From contig JAOANU010000008.1 of the NCBI GenBank assembly GCA_034387635.1, positions 248,001-312,000 of the forward strand: 64,000 bases of DNA, in the 5' to 3' direction. This DNA is from Rhodosporidiobolus odoratus. Its lineage: Eukaryota; Basidiomycota; Microbotryomycetes; Sporidiobolales; Sporidiobolaceae. Positions 34,641 through 45,796 of this stretch are shown here, piece by piece (positions within the stretch are counted from its first letter, which is position 1; every line of letters begins with the position of its first letter). The notes beneath the pieces are model-generated. The model made no database searches and was not told the origin of the DNA. It worked only from the letters and a program-made list of their open reading frames with translations. Made by a program: the position numbers and the translations under genes.

Positions 34641-36271
34641 TTACACTGTCACCTTCTCTAGTCGAACCTTCCCAAGCTGCTCCTTGTGTTTCTTCTCCGC
34701 CTCATCCGTCTGCTTCTCCAGCTCTTCCAACATCTTCTGCAACCTCCCTCTCCGATCCTCGACGCTCATCCCACCCGTAACCTTCTCAGGCGTCTTCCCG
34801 AGAGCAGAGTAAACCGCTATCCTCGCCGCCGACGTACCAAGCAACGAAAGAGGTCCATCTCTCCCCAACCCGGGGATTGTTCCGGCTCGAGGCTCTCCAG
34901 TCCGAGAGCTGATCCCATTAGAATGGGCGAGCTCGTCCACTTCGCGCGTTCGAGGTTCGCCGGCGAGGATCGCTGATGTAGTCCACGGGTCGCAGAGGGG
35001 AGCGAGGAAGTCGTGATTCCGCACAAAGCGGTGAGCGGCGAGCTGTTGAGGGGTGAGGACGTCGAGGATATCGGTGAGGGGGGTAGCTTCTTTGTGCTGC
35101 GGTGGGACGTTCAAATTTGTCGTAGCGGCAGGTGCGGAAGACGCGGCGGATGCAGGAGCGATGGCGACAGGTTTTCGCGAGCGGGAGGGTAAGGGTGCGA
35201 CAGGGGTTTGCGTGGATGCGGCTTGTTGAGCGGCGAGGAGTTGGGCGTGCTGAGCCTGAGCGAGTTGTTGAGGAGTGACGGTGTAGGGGTACCCGGATGC
35301 CGCTGATCGAGGATCAGGATATGCGCCAGTAGCTCGACCTTGCTGTGCTACCAGAGCTTGCTGCGCTTGCTGTGCTTGGTACTGTTGCTGTCGTGCTTCG
35401 AGGGTAGGGTTCGAGGTGGACATCGCGAGGGGAGTCTGACCAGCTAACGCTGCGAGTTGTTGCTGTCGAAGGTACGGATTTGCTGCAGAGGCGAGCTGCT
35501 GCGTTTGTGCAGGTGTTTGTGATGCTTGCGGGTTGGTCGGAGCTGCTTGTGGTCGGGCTTGTGGCGTGCCCGGGGGGGCCGCTGCAGCGGCGAATTGCGC
35601 TGGTGCTGGGAAGGGAAAAATCGGTGCTGCAGGGACGTTCGGCGGTTTGACGAGGGGATACGCTCGCACTGGTGCTCGATCCCAACCTGGAGGTGCATTC
35701 TGCGCGACGGGCTGACTCAAGCCGCCCGATTCGTCTCGACCCCAGAAAAAGAACCAGAGGCCTGGTGCAGTCCCATTGGTAATCCTCCACCGTTTTCGGA
35801 ACCTTGTCAACCTGAGCCCTGGGGACCCTGGCTGAAGAGGTTGAGTGGGCGATACGGGAGGGAAGTGGCCGGCGAAGGAGGAAAAACACTCCAACTCGAC
35901 CTGGATGCGCTGGGTCTGACTCGGGTTCTGGGCAGAGATGGGAATAGCAACGGTGTGCTGGGAGAGCGTGCGGTGCTCGTTGGGCTCGGTGTACAGATAG
36001 CGCAGCCCGTCGGCGGGAACTGACCGTGTGGGGGGATTAAAAAGAGTGAGGAAGGCGGTGTTTGCTACAGCGAGACGTGTCAGCCAGGTCTGGTTCAATG
36101 CATGCTAGACCGGTACGCACCCTCGGGTCTGTCCACAAACTCGTAGGTGAACGCGAGTCGACCGTAGCGCTGGCAAGGAGCGTTTGCGAGGACGTCGGCA
36201 ACAGCCTGGTCTAGCGGAGGCTGGGTGAAGGGGCCGAGAGGGTAAGACGCTTTGAGCCAGATGTCTGCCAT
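34641..36271 (-). CDS. SSR4-like SWI/SNF and RSC chromatin-remodelling subunit (DUF1750 family)
   Basis: Two exons, 36271-36121 and 36064-34641, 524 residues. N-terminal block: MADIWLKASYPLGPFT...YGRLAFTYEFVDRPE, then FLTLFNPPTRSVPADGLRYLYTEPNE and WRITNGTAPGLWFFFWGRDE. This is the Ssr4-type N-terminal domain: a structural subunit of fungal SWI/SNF and RSC in the nucleus. The middle is a Gln/Ala/Pro-rich low-complexity region (about residues 200-350). The C-terminal part has LTDILDVLTPQQLAAHRFVRNHDFLAPLCDPW and a final coiled coil rich in Lys and Glu (LQKMLEELEKQTDEAEKKH). The stop is 89 bp from that of the convergent J-protein gene. The family assignment rests on the overall pattern and could be checked by profile search. 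Confidence 0.7.
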
Positions 36272-36681
36272 GCTGGTTCAGGCGAGGTGGAGCGAGTTGA
36301 ACGGGTGAAGGGGAGGGGTCGAGTAACTCTGGCTGCTTCCGCACAAGCTCATCAGCTCGATCAGTCTTGACAGATAGAGCTGACTATTGGAACTGACCTG
36401 AGTGATCCCTCGAAAGGCTGTCTGTCCCAGCGCAAGGTGTGTACAGCAAGTTGACGAGGTGCGGAGTTGAGGGATTGTTAAGACTTAAGGGGGAGCAGGC
36501 GACAATAATGGCTCTAGACGCCTAAGCAGGTGTTCAACAGCTTGCTGGATAGCTCCCGGACGCTTTCCTGCGGTTACAGGCGGTTCGAGCAGACTTAGAA
36601 AGCAAAGAGCTGCGTTCGTTCCTTCGTTTCCGCTCTCTGACTTCTGCGCTACCCTCGATCGCACCTGAAGTACCTCTGATT
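36272..36681. promoter_or_regulatory. Divergent intergenic region
   Basis: This 410-bp gap lies between the SSR4-like start (36271, minus) and the P-loop kinase start (36682, plus). It should hold both promoters. No conserved coding blocks were seen. Confidence 0.45.
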
Positions 36682-37889
36682 ATGCTCAATGGCCTAAATA
36701 CTGTACCACAAGGCCCACAGGAACTTGTCATCCTTGCCGGCGTCGTGGGAAGCGGCAAGTCTTCCTTGTCGGAGAAATGGTCTCAAATGTTGCCGGTACG
36801 CCCAGTCACTCCCTTTTCTGGACAGACGTAGCTCATCGGAAACCCGCAGGAATGGAAGCGCGTCAACCAAGACGACCTCGGAGACCGCAGAACTTGCGAG
36901 AACGCCGTCAGATCGCATCTTCGTCAAGTAAGGCTCTTTCTTCGTCAAAAGGCTCACCTCTCGATCCACTGACTGTCTCGACTGCAGGGCCACTCAGTCG
37001 TGGTGGACCGTCAGAACTTCGACGCTGCCCAGCGGCGGACTTGGCTCGAAATTGCGACCGAGTTTCCGGGCGTGAAAGTCGGTGGTATGGTCATGGGGAC
37101 CAGTAAAGACGTACGTTATCAGCTCACATCCACGCTACCAGCTCTTTCTGACCACCGAGCGATGTAGGAATGCCGCTCCCGGCTTCTGAACCGACAAAAC
37201 CACCCGACAATCGGCACACCCGAGCTGGCAGTTCAGCTCCTCGACAAGTTCACTGACTTGTGGGAAGCGCCGTGTCTCGACGAGGTACGCATCTCGTTCT
37301 ATCTACGAGCAGATATCGCCTTACTCGGTCTGGCTTACAGGGCTTCGACCAGCTTATCACCCTCCCCCCTCTTCCCCTTCCTTCTGATATCGACGCTGCC
37401 CTCGTCCAATCCCTCCTCGAGCGACTTCATGCCTCGCCACTCAACGCTTCTGCTCCACAACAGCGCACCCCTCGACCCCGTGAACCGTATCTTCAACCTG
37501 ATGGTTTCGTCGACGACGGAACTTGGAGGCCGCCTCTACCAACTCAATCAAATTGGGGAGGGCACGGCGGACACGCCTTCGACAGGCAGAATGCGTATGG
37601 CGGTGTCGCTTATCAAGGCGCCGGAAGGGCAGGAGGAGGATATGGCTACCGCCCTCAGGGTTTCTCTCAGCCTTCTCCCCATCACCAAGCACCGTTCAGC
37701 GGTCCTTCCCCTAGCTGGTCGTCCTGGACGCCGACGCAGCAGCATCAACAACAGCAGCGGACTTGCTCGTCTAACGGTCATGCGCCGAACCAGTCGCAGC
37801 AGCAGCAGACTTGGGGCACTGGACAGAGAGACGCGAAAGGAGGAAATGCCGGTCATGCTTGGGGGGGTGGCCACAGGCTGGGAGGATGA
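36682..37889 (+). CDS. P-loop (polynucleotide-kinase-like) AAA-type kinase with Gly/Gln-rich tail
   Basis: Exons 36682-36795, 36850-36927, 36988-37110, 37168-37284, 37341-37889; 326 residues. Walker A at residues about 20-27 (GVVGSGKSS), a following VNQDDLGDRR acid pair, VVVDRQNFDAAQRRTWL, then KDECRSRLLNRQNHPT: this is the layout of the kinase domain of PNKP and of fungal aprataxin/PNK-like ATPases that phosphorylate nucleic-acid 5' ends. The last about 150 residues are Pro, Gly and Gln-rich and probably disordered (QQHQQQQ, GGHGGHAF). No phosphatase, FHA or HIT domain is present, so it is a kinase-only member; the substrate is not known. Confidence 0.72.
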
Positions 37890-38033
37890 TGTCAGTCGCC
37901 TTGTGAGATTCAGAAACGGAGGATTCCCGCTGTCCAGCCGCTTGTCGCCTCTCCTCATCGAAGCAAACGGGTGACGTCGTTGAGAAGGCCAAACGAGAGA
38001 AAAGGGGATACCTTACAGCTAAGCGAAGCAGTC

Positions 38034-39585
38034 CTACTCCTGCGTATCCGGCTCCTCTTCCTCCCCGTCTCCCCCAGTAGTATCCTTGTTCTCGCTCAAC
38101 TCGGCTTGCACCCCAATGCGATTCTGCACAACCTCCACAATTTCGCCTTCCTGCGTTCCTGCCGGCGTCAAATCCTGCTCGATCCTCCTTCGCTTTTTCT
38201 CACCACTGGTCATCTCGAGCGGTTCCTGAGCCTCGGGACTCGAAGCAAGGGAGGACAGGCTGCTAAGCGCATCGAGGTCGTCCTCCAGTCCGGCTGTCGA
38301 AGAAACGAGTGCAGGAGTCGGTTCATCCTGCGACAGACTCTGCTCGAGTAGACGGCGCTTCGTAGGCGTACGCTGATACTGGAGCGGACGTGAAAGGGGA
38401 GGAACGGACGTGGTCGAGCGAGATCCGGGCACGGTAATCCTTCTCGGTTCCTCGACGGCCGCCGCGACGCAGGGCGTGCTTGACGCAATTGGAAAATGGG
38501 GCAAGCTGCTCGTGTTCGGTCGAGGGCGGAGCGCGTGACGAGGACCTAGACGGCGGGGAGGAGAGTGGGCGGTAACGGAACCGGAAGAAGACGAGCCGGG
38601 AAGCGGTTGCCGCTGGTCCTGAGCTGCAGGCATCGGAGATGCGGCTGCAGACTTGACTGTACTTTGGGAATGGAGGCCGCTGGGAGTGCCGGCAGAAGAT
38701 AGTATGGCTTTCGCGGGCGCCTGAAAGCCTGAAGGTGGCCGAGCGGAAAGACGCTGAGACCACCGGGAACAACCCCGTCAGCACAAGCGAGGCAATCCGA
38801 AGCAGGTGCAAGTACGCACTGTTCGTATGTTCGCCAGCTCGCTTTCCACAAGTTCGACTCTGTGGTTCAGCTGTTCCACCTCGCTCATCCTACGAACCGC
38901 TTTCTCGGTCTGTCGCTCATTTCGTTTGACTAGATCTTGAAGGCGAGAGTCAAAACCTTCTTCGAGCTGCTCGAGCTCTGCATGCAAACGCAGCCCGGTG
39001 GCTGTGACATCCCCCTTCACGTCTTTCTCGACCTTCGTGACCCTGGCCGTCGCCAGCTTCGCCGCTTGTTCAGCTGCATCGACACGCTTCTTCGTGAGCT
39101 GCTCGCTTGTCGCGATGGCTTGTAAGATCGATGACTTGGTATCGCTGAGTCTGTTGACGAATGGCTCGAAGCGTGAAGCGAGAAGTGATCGAACGGCGGT
39201 AAGGATCCGTTCCTCGAGCCGCTCTGCTGTGTGCGAGACGAGTCATCAGCGGAAGCGCAGATATCTCGTACTGGAGGAGCTCACCACTGTCCTCTTGCAT
39301 CTCTTTAAGCGACTTGATCTCCTCCTGGTTTGCCTCGACTGCTTTACCTAGCTCCCTCACCTCTCCGAGTGAGGCTTTCACCGCCTCAAGCTCGAGTTTG
39401 ATCCTATCCAGAGTCAGCTTGATGCGTGCTCCATGTAAGTCTGCAGCTGGAGGAGCGAGAGGGAGAGAAGGAGGAGCGAGAGATGGAAAAGAAGAGCGCA
39501 AAGGTGATTCAGCGAGAGATGGAAGGGCCGTGATCGACTGATGCGCGGCAGGTTGAGCATGAGCAGCGTTCCAGGCGTAGCTCAT
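38034..39585 (-). CDS. Coiled-coil, probably nuclear protein of unknown function
   Basis: Three exons, 39585-39285, 39223-38820, 38720-38034, 463 residues with continuous phase. After a Pro/Ser-rich start (MSYAWNAAHAQPAAHQS) the centre is a long coiled coil: LTLDRIKLELEAVKASLGEVRELGKAVEANQEEIKSL, RFEPFVNRLSDTKSSIL, AAKLATARVTKVEKDV, ELEQLEEGFDSRLQDLVKRNERQTEKAVRRM, QLNHRVELVESELANI. The C-terminal half is disordered and carries basic KKRRRIEQDL and TPTKRRLLEQ (likely NLS) and an acidic end (DGEEEEPDTQE). I do not recognise it; meiotic axis or kinetochore linker proteins share this architecture. Convergent with the P-loop kinase gene (144 bp between stops). Confidence 0.65.
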
Positions 39586-39593
39586 TGCGGAAA

Positions 39594-39880
39594 ATGAAGT
39601 TTGTGAGATTAGTGAAGCCACTGAGGAAGAACAGGAGAAACTACAACTCCCGCGATGGAGCCGCACTTCGGCCTCGCTTCGACGCTACCACGCGAGGTCG
39701 AACAGCTAGAAGCGAGGTCAAACAGCTAGACAAACAAATACAGCAGATACTGCTCAACCTCCTCTGCCAAGGGGATCATACTTTCCATCGCGTTGTCTCT
39801 TTCGCCCGCGTAATTGCAAGACTCCAATTCTGACTACACCTGCACTGACAGATGGATGAGCAGGCGGTGACATAGAGCGA
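39594..39880 (+). CDS. Possible small helical protein gene (tentative)
   Basis: A short plus-strand reading frame opens 8 bp from the start of the divergent coiled-coil gene: ATG 39594, with helical EVKQLDKQIQQILLNLL and FHRVVSFAR. A GTAATT donor after FAR and a TGACAG acceptor 42 bp later would append MDEQAVT before a stop near 39880. Near 39692-39731 two about 20-bp copies of AGCGAGGTCRAACAGCTAGA lie in tandem. The length resembles small kinetochore (DASH-type) or BLOC-type subunits, but no family is recognised. An alternative ATG at 39654 in another frame reads MEPHFGLASTLPREVEQLEA, so the frame itself is uncertain. Confidence 0.25.
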
Positions 39881-39914
39881 GCTGTGCGGGAAAGGGCTGA
39901 CCTTTTCCTGCAAC

Positions 39915-42174
39915 TCAGAGCCGGTATCCTCGCAACCTCCTTTCTTCCGTCATCCTCTGGTGCACCAATTCCGTCACTTCCTCACCCCAGTACTCTTCGG
40001 CGTCTTCATCACCGACTAGGCAGTGCTCCTCGTGCCTGCGGTAGAACCCTATTAGCGCCGTAGGTCAGACATTGTGCGCGATGGAATGGAAAGCGCACCT
40101 CGCACCCTCTTCCCGGTCGAACACGACAATGTTGTCCCACGCAAGCTCCTTACCTTTCCTCCATCGAAGAACCGTGGGTCGGGCGGGCAGAGCATGAGGG
40201 GGGCATACTGAGCGCGTTCGGTGGATTTCTGCAAGCGGAGGGGAACGGCTCAGTCTGACAGGCGGTGATGGAGCCTGACCGAGCTACTTACCCTCGTAGA
40301 GGTAGGTCATGTCGTCCTCGGAGAATGGTAAGCGGCTGCCAGGCACAAGAAGCACGATCAATACCTTAAACTGGCGTGTTTGTCAAAAGAGCAGACGCAC
40401 TTGGAACCCGTCAGCTTCTGCTCTGATGCAGCAAGCTGACGATGTAGGGTAGCTGCGAGCTTGCCACGGTTCCTGCGAGTAGCGGGCGAACGTTTAGTCT
40501 CTTATTGCTGCGAGGAAGGAATCGCATGAGCGAGACTTACTTGACAGGCAAGGTTTCCATCTTGAAGCCTGCCAGTTGCTGCAAGACATATGCTGCGGCA
40601 GCATTGCCGAACTGACAGCGCGAAGCGCGGTCCGGATTAGTGACGATTCTCAGTGACTGCGGCGAAGGCGGGAAAAGAACGAGCAACGCACCATCGCGGG
40701 TAGCGGTCCCAGCACCGGCAAAATACGCACCCTGAAGTTTGCCATGGCGTGCAATTCGTCGACTTTGCCCTTCTGGAACTCTTCCTCGGGTAGAGGGAGT
40801 AGGCCCAGGTCAGGTCGAGGCTTCTCAGTAGAATACTGTGGGCAGAAGGTAGTAAGCGCCTGTCTAGTGCGACTGACAGGAGAGCGCTATAAAACGTACC
40901 ACCACAGGGACCCCGCTAGTGACGCCTGCCATCCGCCTACGAATCGGGAGGTGAGGTGTCAGTGCGGTCGCGGACACTAGTATGAGGAACAGGATGCGCA
41001 CAGCTTTCGTCGTACTGCCTTGGCCAGAGAGTCTTCGAAGGTAGACGAGATATCGCTGAGGGATTGATCGATGTTAGCGACGCAAGATAACGGCTTAGGC
41101 GCAGGCAGTTACGCACGCAATCTGAATTCGGCTAGGGTCGCTCTTTGCGGCTGCGCCAAGGGCAGAGAAGACGGGAAGCTTGTTGTGACTACAGTAAGCG
41201 AGGAGATCGACCTGCGAGAAATAGCGTTAGCGCAGGCAGGCGGAGGGCAGACATCGGCTTGGGGGATTGAGAAGGTCGCCAATGAGGAAGCGGATGAGGT
41301 GCAAGTTGGAGGACTTGCCTTAGATTCAATGTTGTCGATGCAGTCGATCACATAGTCGGGTTCCCCTATGAATAGGGCAAAACAGGGCATAAGACGATAC
41401 AGAACAGAACCGAAGAAAGCGTAATCGACGTACCGTCGAGCAGTTCTGCGGCTTTGTCCTTCTCGAATAGCTCGATGCGTGCGTCAACTTCGACCCAAGG
41501 TGCTACTTGCGCGAAATAGTCCGCGCAGGACGTGACCTTTGGCGTGCCGACCTGAGCAAGAGTAGCGGTAGAATGTCGCTGCGGTAGGAACGTGACCAAT
41601 CAGAATTCTGGCGTGGTTGTTTGGGGGACGATGAGATGCGTACGTTGAGCGATGACAAGGAGACCTGGTCAAAGTCGATCAGGCGAATCTTCCTGATGCC
41701 GCTTCGAACAAGCATAACGGCTGCGGCGCTGCCCACGCCTCCGAGCCCCACGACTACGACGAACTTGTTTCTGACGGCGTCCATCTTCTCGCCACCAAAG
41801 AACGCATAGTTCCTCGCAAGCGCTTCCCGCACAATGACCTCGCTCGTTGCCTTTTTCCTCCCTTTTTGCCCCTCGTAGCTCATGCCTCTGGCCATCTTTT
41901 GACTTGCGGCTGCCATGCTGGATCGCCGGCTTCCGACAGGTCGAGTAAAGTCCATCAACTCATCTGCGCCGTCCTCTCCGCCGTCCTCTCCCGTTACTTC
42001 GTCAACGGCACTCTTGAGTCGGCGACGTCGTGTTGCGCGGCGAAGAGCTTGAGCAACTAGGATAGAACCTGCAGTCACGGCGGTCGAGGCGGCTGCTACA
42101 ACGAGCAGTTGTCCCGTCGGAGTGCGGAGCGAGTCGGCAACTCTGGAGACGAAAGTTGAAGAGGGAGTCGTCAT
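39915..42174 (-). CDS. tRNA threonylcarbamoyladenosine (t6A) dehydratase, TCD1/TCD2-like (E1/ThiF fold)
   Basis: Mitochondrial outer membrane E1-like enzyme that cyclises t6A to ct6A in tRNA. Start ATG 42174; the first exon (42174-41644) has a membrane segment (LLVVAAASTAVTAGSILVAQAL), a basic linker, then REALARNYAFFGGEKMDAVRNKFVVVVGLGGVGSAAAVMLVRSGI with the GxGGVGS nucleotide site, and LIDFDQVSLSSLN. Later exons: 41578-41434 (TPKVTSCADYFAQVAPWV), 41319 upstream block (PDYVIDCIDNIESK), 41211 onward (VDLLAYCSHNKLPVFSALGAAAKSDPSRIQIA), then FEDSLAKAVRRKLR, ending EVTELVHQRMTEERRL with the stop at 39915. The intron after ESK has a GC donor (GCAAGT at 41318). Several further short exons lie between 41060 and 39980. 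Confidence 0.9.
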
Positions 42175-42325
42175 GGCAGAAAGCGGAGGGGAGAAGATGT
42201 CGCGGTGTCCTGGTGTATAGAATGCTGCTCGTGATGCGAGCCTCGCCAAGGAGCTCGCCCGAGTAGCGGACGCTTCGAAATGATGAGAATCAATCGCTTT
42301 CGCTCTTTGAACTGGATCTGCCTTG
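42175..42325. promoter_or_regulatory. Compact bidirectional promoter between two mitochondrial genes
   Basis: Only 151 bp lie between the TCD start (minus) and the SHE9 start (plus). Both products are mitochondrial membrane proteins, so co-expression is plausible but is inference. Confidence 0.5.
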
Positions 42326-43893
42326 ATGCTCCCGTACAGTGCTGCTAGAACGCAGTGCACAAGATGCCTTAACACGCTCATCAGACCCCACAAGCTAGCG
42401 CCTGCGCACCCTGCCCCGCTGCCGGTCTTCCCTCGATTCTCCTCTTCGCCTTCAACACCGTCCCCACTACCAACACCACCGCCTTCTGAAGAATCTGTTC
42501 GTCGCGCAATTCCTCTACCTTCTCCTAAAGATACACCTTCGCCGACCGGCAAGCTCCTCGATGCCAGGGCAAGGGCAGAGAAGCAACTTCGAGCACTGCT
42601 GAAGACCGTGGATTCGTCGGCACGCAAGCAAGCACAAGCTTTCGCAGCCGCTCTGCACGCTCTCGAGATTGAAAGGAAATTGAGGGATATGGGCGGGCGG
42701 ATCAACCAGGCAACGGGTTATGAGGAAATCGAGCGATTACGATCGGGGGTAGGAGAAAAAGGTGCGCCCCCCGGTCTACCCGCTGTGCGATTTTCGGCTT
42801 ACTGACTATCTGGATATCTGACTGACAGAGAAGACGCTCCTGCAGTCTCGCGCACAGGCTGCAGAGCTCAAGCAGGATTATTCAGCCAGGGTCAAGCTCC
42901 GTGCTGATTCTCAGCGAGAAGTGAATGACCTGCTTCAACGGAAAAGCACCTGGAACTCAGCAGACGTGCTCCGGTAAGCCCGTTTCGCTTGTCGCGCGTC
43001 TTTCAGCCTCACTGACGTGTCTCTTCAGCTTTACGGAACTTGTGCAGCAAGACCACGAGAACGAGCGAGCTGAAGGTCGAGCAAAGCTGGCTATGGACGA
43101 AGGGGACCAGAATGTCGAGCGAGGTTTCTCAGGTACGTGCGCCCGACATGAGAGTCATCGTATCACCCTGTTGACTTGGGAATCTCTGCTTGCAGAGCTC
43201 ATGCAAGCCATCCTCGAACGTTACCACGAAGAACAAGTTTGGAGCGACAAGGTACGTCTTTTTGCGATTCACAGGCTGCTCGAGCGGCGCTGAGGCGACT
43301 CCTCCACACCTCGCAGATTCGTTCCTTGTCTACCTATGGATCTCTGGCCATCACATCCCTCAACGTCCTCCTCTTCATCATAACCTTGCTGCTCATCGAA
43401 CCTTGGAGGCGACGAAAGCTGGTGGAGAAGGTCGAAGAGCGGTGAGCTCCGCCCTCTTCCTACCTCGAACTCCGAAGTTCATCTGATTCTCCGATGTCCT
43501 GCCAGATTACGCACGAATACCCAGGAGGGCCACGATGCTACCCTTGCCAAGCTCGAGAGCTTCCGAGCACTCTTAGAAGATGCCCAGACGAAGTTAGACG
43601 AAATTGCCGCCTCGAGATCCGCTCTCACTGCTCCCGCTCCCCCTCCTCTCGCACCGACCTCCTCCACTCCTCTCCCGCCTCCTCATTCACCTCTGATCGA
43701 CTCCGATACTCCACTAGACACCCTGACAGACGAACCCGCGTCAGCTCCAGCGACTCGCCGCTCGCCTTTGCCTTATCCATACCTTGAGCAAGCCCGCGAA
43801 GCGATCGAGGGACATGAAATGGCGGCGGCGGGAGCAGCGGGTGCGGTTGGAGGTATACTATTGGCAGCTGTCATCTCGCTGGTTCGGGGATAG
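42326..43893 (+). CDS. SHE9: Mitochondrial inner membrane protein SHE9/MDM33
   Basis: Inner membrane protein affecting mitochondrial shape and fission. Exons 42326-42761, 42829-42973, 43029-43132, 43196-43251, 43317-43441, 43506-43893 sum to 417 residues. N-terminal presequence (MLPYSAARTQCTRCLNTLIRP), then the coiled coil (ARARAEKQLRALLKTVDSSARKQ; LLQSRAQAAELKQDYSARVKLRADSQREVNDLLQRKSTW), then FTELVQQDHENERAE, the conserved ILERYHEEQVWSDKIRSLSTYGSLAITSLNVLLFIITLLLIEPWRRRKLVEKVEERL (read in parts) and a C-terminal second membrane segment (AAGAAGAVGGILLAAVISLV). Order and motif content match the family closely. Confidence 0.93.
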
Positions 43894-44068
43894 ATGCGAT
43901 GCAAGTTCTGCAATAGCGACATGCCGCGGTTCGATGGCGCAGTTCCTTTTTTTTTGGAGATGTCTCATCTCGGCGGATTCATGGCGGGCGGACGCGCCGA
44001 CGCTGCGGTGAGTACTGAGTCGACACCTGGCTTATCCGCCTGGATGTTGGCTGGAACTTTGCATCGAC

Positions 44069-45020
44069 ATGGCTGAACCTATCGAAGCGCCCGGCATTTC
44101 TGTTTCCGCGTCGGAACAGCTAATGGATCAAGAGAAGGTCAACAGGGTGCAATACTCGTAGAAGGTCAAATCGACCGCGTCGAACACCGCGTCAGCAGAT
44201 GACACTACTTCTACACGACGACAATCGAAGCTTGAAGATATAGACACCAACAGTGAAGCGGAGGGCGAGCCGCCGCCAGTCGCGATCGTCGCGAGGAGGA
44301 AGTGTCATGTTTGGTGGGGATAGAGCGGACGGCTCACTTACTGAGCCATTGCACGCTGACCAGCACCAATTTTGACCCGTTCAACGTTTCGCCGTTGCCA
44401 CCGCCGCCCAAGTCGATGGACGATGCCGAAACTATCAAGTTATCCTCAGCTTCATGGCTTTCGAGCGTCACATTTGGTGTTTTTGACCCGGTCTGCCTTG
44501 TCGGTCACCTATGCCGTCCATCGCCATACGGAACACGTTGCGCCCAAGCCTCCGCTTCACTCTGCGCGTTCATTTCCTCCTCTCCTACCGAATGTTCTCC
44601 TTTCAATCGCCACGCTAAACCTGCTTCGTGCTGCAGTGTGGCTTCAACCGCTCTTTGTCCTCGGATACAAGCGCGAGCTCGCTGCAACCGATGTCCCTAA
44701 GATGGACCAGATGCGGGAAGCTGGGATCCTCGCCGACCTCTTCCTCGCAAACCTTGACAAGAGGCGAAAAAAGGTGGAGGAGTGGTATCGAGCGCGTGAG
44801 ACAGGGGGGATGCAGTGGCGGGTAAAGGCTGCCTTGGGACTAGGACAGAAGGACGGGAAGAGAGAGGTCGGGATGGCCTGGGTACTTTCTTTTCTCTTTC
44901 TTGCCTTTCCCTGTCTCTGACCAGCATGCACACATTCTCGGCGCAGGCTCTCAGTGACACCTTTTTTCTGGGACTTCTGGCTTGCCGAAATCTACAAGGT
45001 CATCGGTGACCCCGAGAGGA
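44069..45020 (+). pseudogene. ABC-C (MRP/YOR1-type) transporter relic, N-terminal part only
   Basis: ATG 44069 (MAEPIEAPGISV) starts a frame stopped by TAG at 44159-44161. Further fragments in shifted frames match the N-terminus of fungal ABC-C exporters: PLPPPPKSMDDAETIKLSSASWLSSVTFG (about 44390-44485), LFVLGYKRELAATDVPKMDQMREAGILADLFLANLD (about 44650-44762, read in parts) and, after an intron, ALSDTFFWDFWLAEIYKVIGD (about 44948-45010). The sequence then stops matching; no membrane domains or nucleotide-binding domains follow. With the in-frame stop, the frame change near 44490-44640 and the missing 80-90 percent of the protein, this is a truncated relic rather than a gene. The 175 bp before it (43894-44068) hold nothing I recognise. 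Confidence 0.6.
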
Positions 45021-45089
45021 CACTACACAGACAGGAATCAGGTCAGCAGCCTGTTCATGACAGGACGGAGGCAGCGAAGGAAGGGTGGT

Positions 45090-45116
45090 GGGGGGGGGGG
45101 GGGGGGGGGGGGGGGG
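45090..45116 (+). repeat. 27-base G homopolymer
   Basis: A run of 27 consecutive G, after GGTGGT, about 80 bp past the end of the ABC-C relic. Length in an assembly is unreliable for such tracts. Confidence 0.9.
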
Positions 45117-45343
45117 ACTTACAGGAGAACTCTGACTCCCTTTGAGAGGAGAGCCAGAGGTACGAGGTGCAGTGAAGCGAAGGAAGGAGAGAGAGGAAAT
45201 CCTGTTGCCCTCGCCTTTATAGCCTAGTTTGACCTCCTGTCTCCGGTAACTTCGTGACCTCCTCACTCCCCTTTTCTCGGGTTCCGCCTCTCTCCCTCCT
45301 CTCTCCTCTCTCCTCCCCTCTGCCTTACTTCCACCAGAGCAAC

Positions 45344-45796
45344 ATGGCCGACACTTCAATGGCAGACCCCGACCCTGAGCTCGTTGTTGCCCCCGACTTC
45401 GATCAAGCCCTCAGCAATTACGGCCTGCCTCACTTGACGCCTCAGCCACCACCTCCCCTTCATCTACAAGCTCTAGCGCAACGCTGTGCTCTGCCCGCCG
45501 TGGGGCAACGCGGTTCAGCGCAATCGGGTTCTTGTACAGTTCCTCTTCCCCTTGCTCCTTCTCCCGTTCTCATAGGTCTCACTGACTGTTGTCCTCCACC
45601 TCGAGTCCTCTTTCAGCAGCTTGTCCTCTTTACCTACAACACATGCCATTATGTGAACCGTGCACCGCAGACTTTGGCCGACGCTGCCCTTGTCGTTACA
45701 ACTGTCTGCAACAATTTTCAACCTTTCCGTCAGCGGTTCTCGCAGTCCTCGCCTTCAAGCCTGACTGCCAGATCTCTTATCCAAGATCTGCAGCGT
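45344..45796 (+). pseudogene. 5' part of a small gene split by a retrotransposon
   Basis: ATG 45344 (MADTSMADPDPELVVAPDFDQALSNYGL) begins a frame that stays open to the element. The proximal part is Pro-rich (may contain a short intron around 45500-45610); the distal part is helical: QLVLFTYNTCHYVNRAPQTLADAALVVTTVCNNF, SLTARSLIQDLQR. At 45797 the 5' LTR starts, inside the codon row ...CAG CGT. The frame continues in the 3' part after the element (51219). The element adds its own sequence and stops, so the gene is interrupted in this copy. I do not recognise the family. Confidence 0.6.
45792..45796. repeat. Target site duplication, left copy (AGCGT)
   Basis: AGCGT immediately before the 5' LTR; the same five bases immediately follow the 3' LTR. 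Confidence 0.9.

Noticed and set aside
43894..44076. A 60-residue frame beginning with CKFC and a possible zinc motif
   Set aside because: Only one Cys pair is present and the frame overlaps the start of the ABC-C relic; judged as chance.
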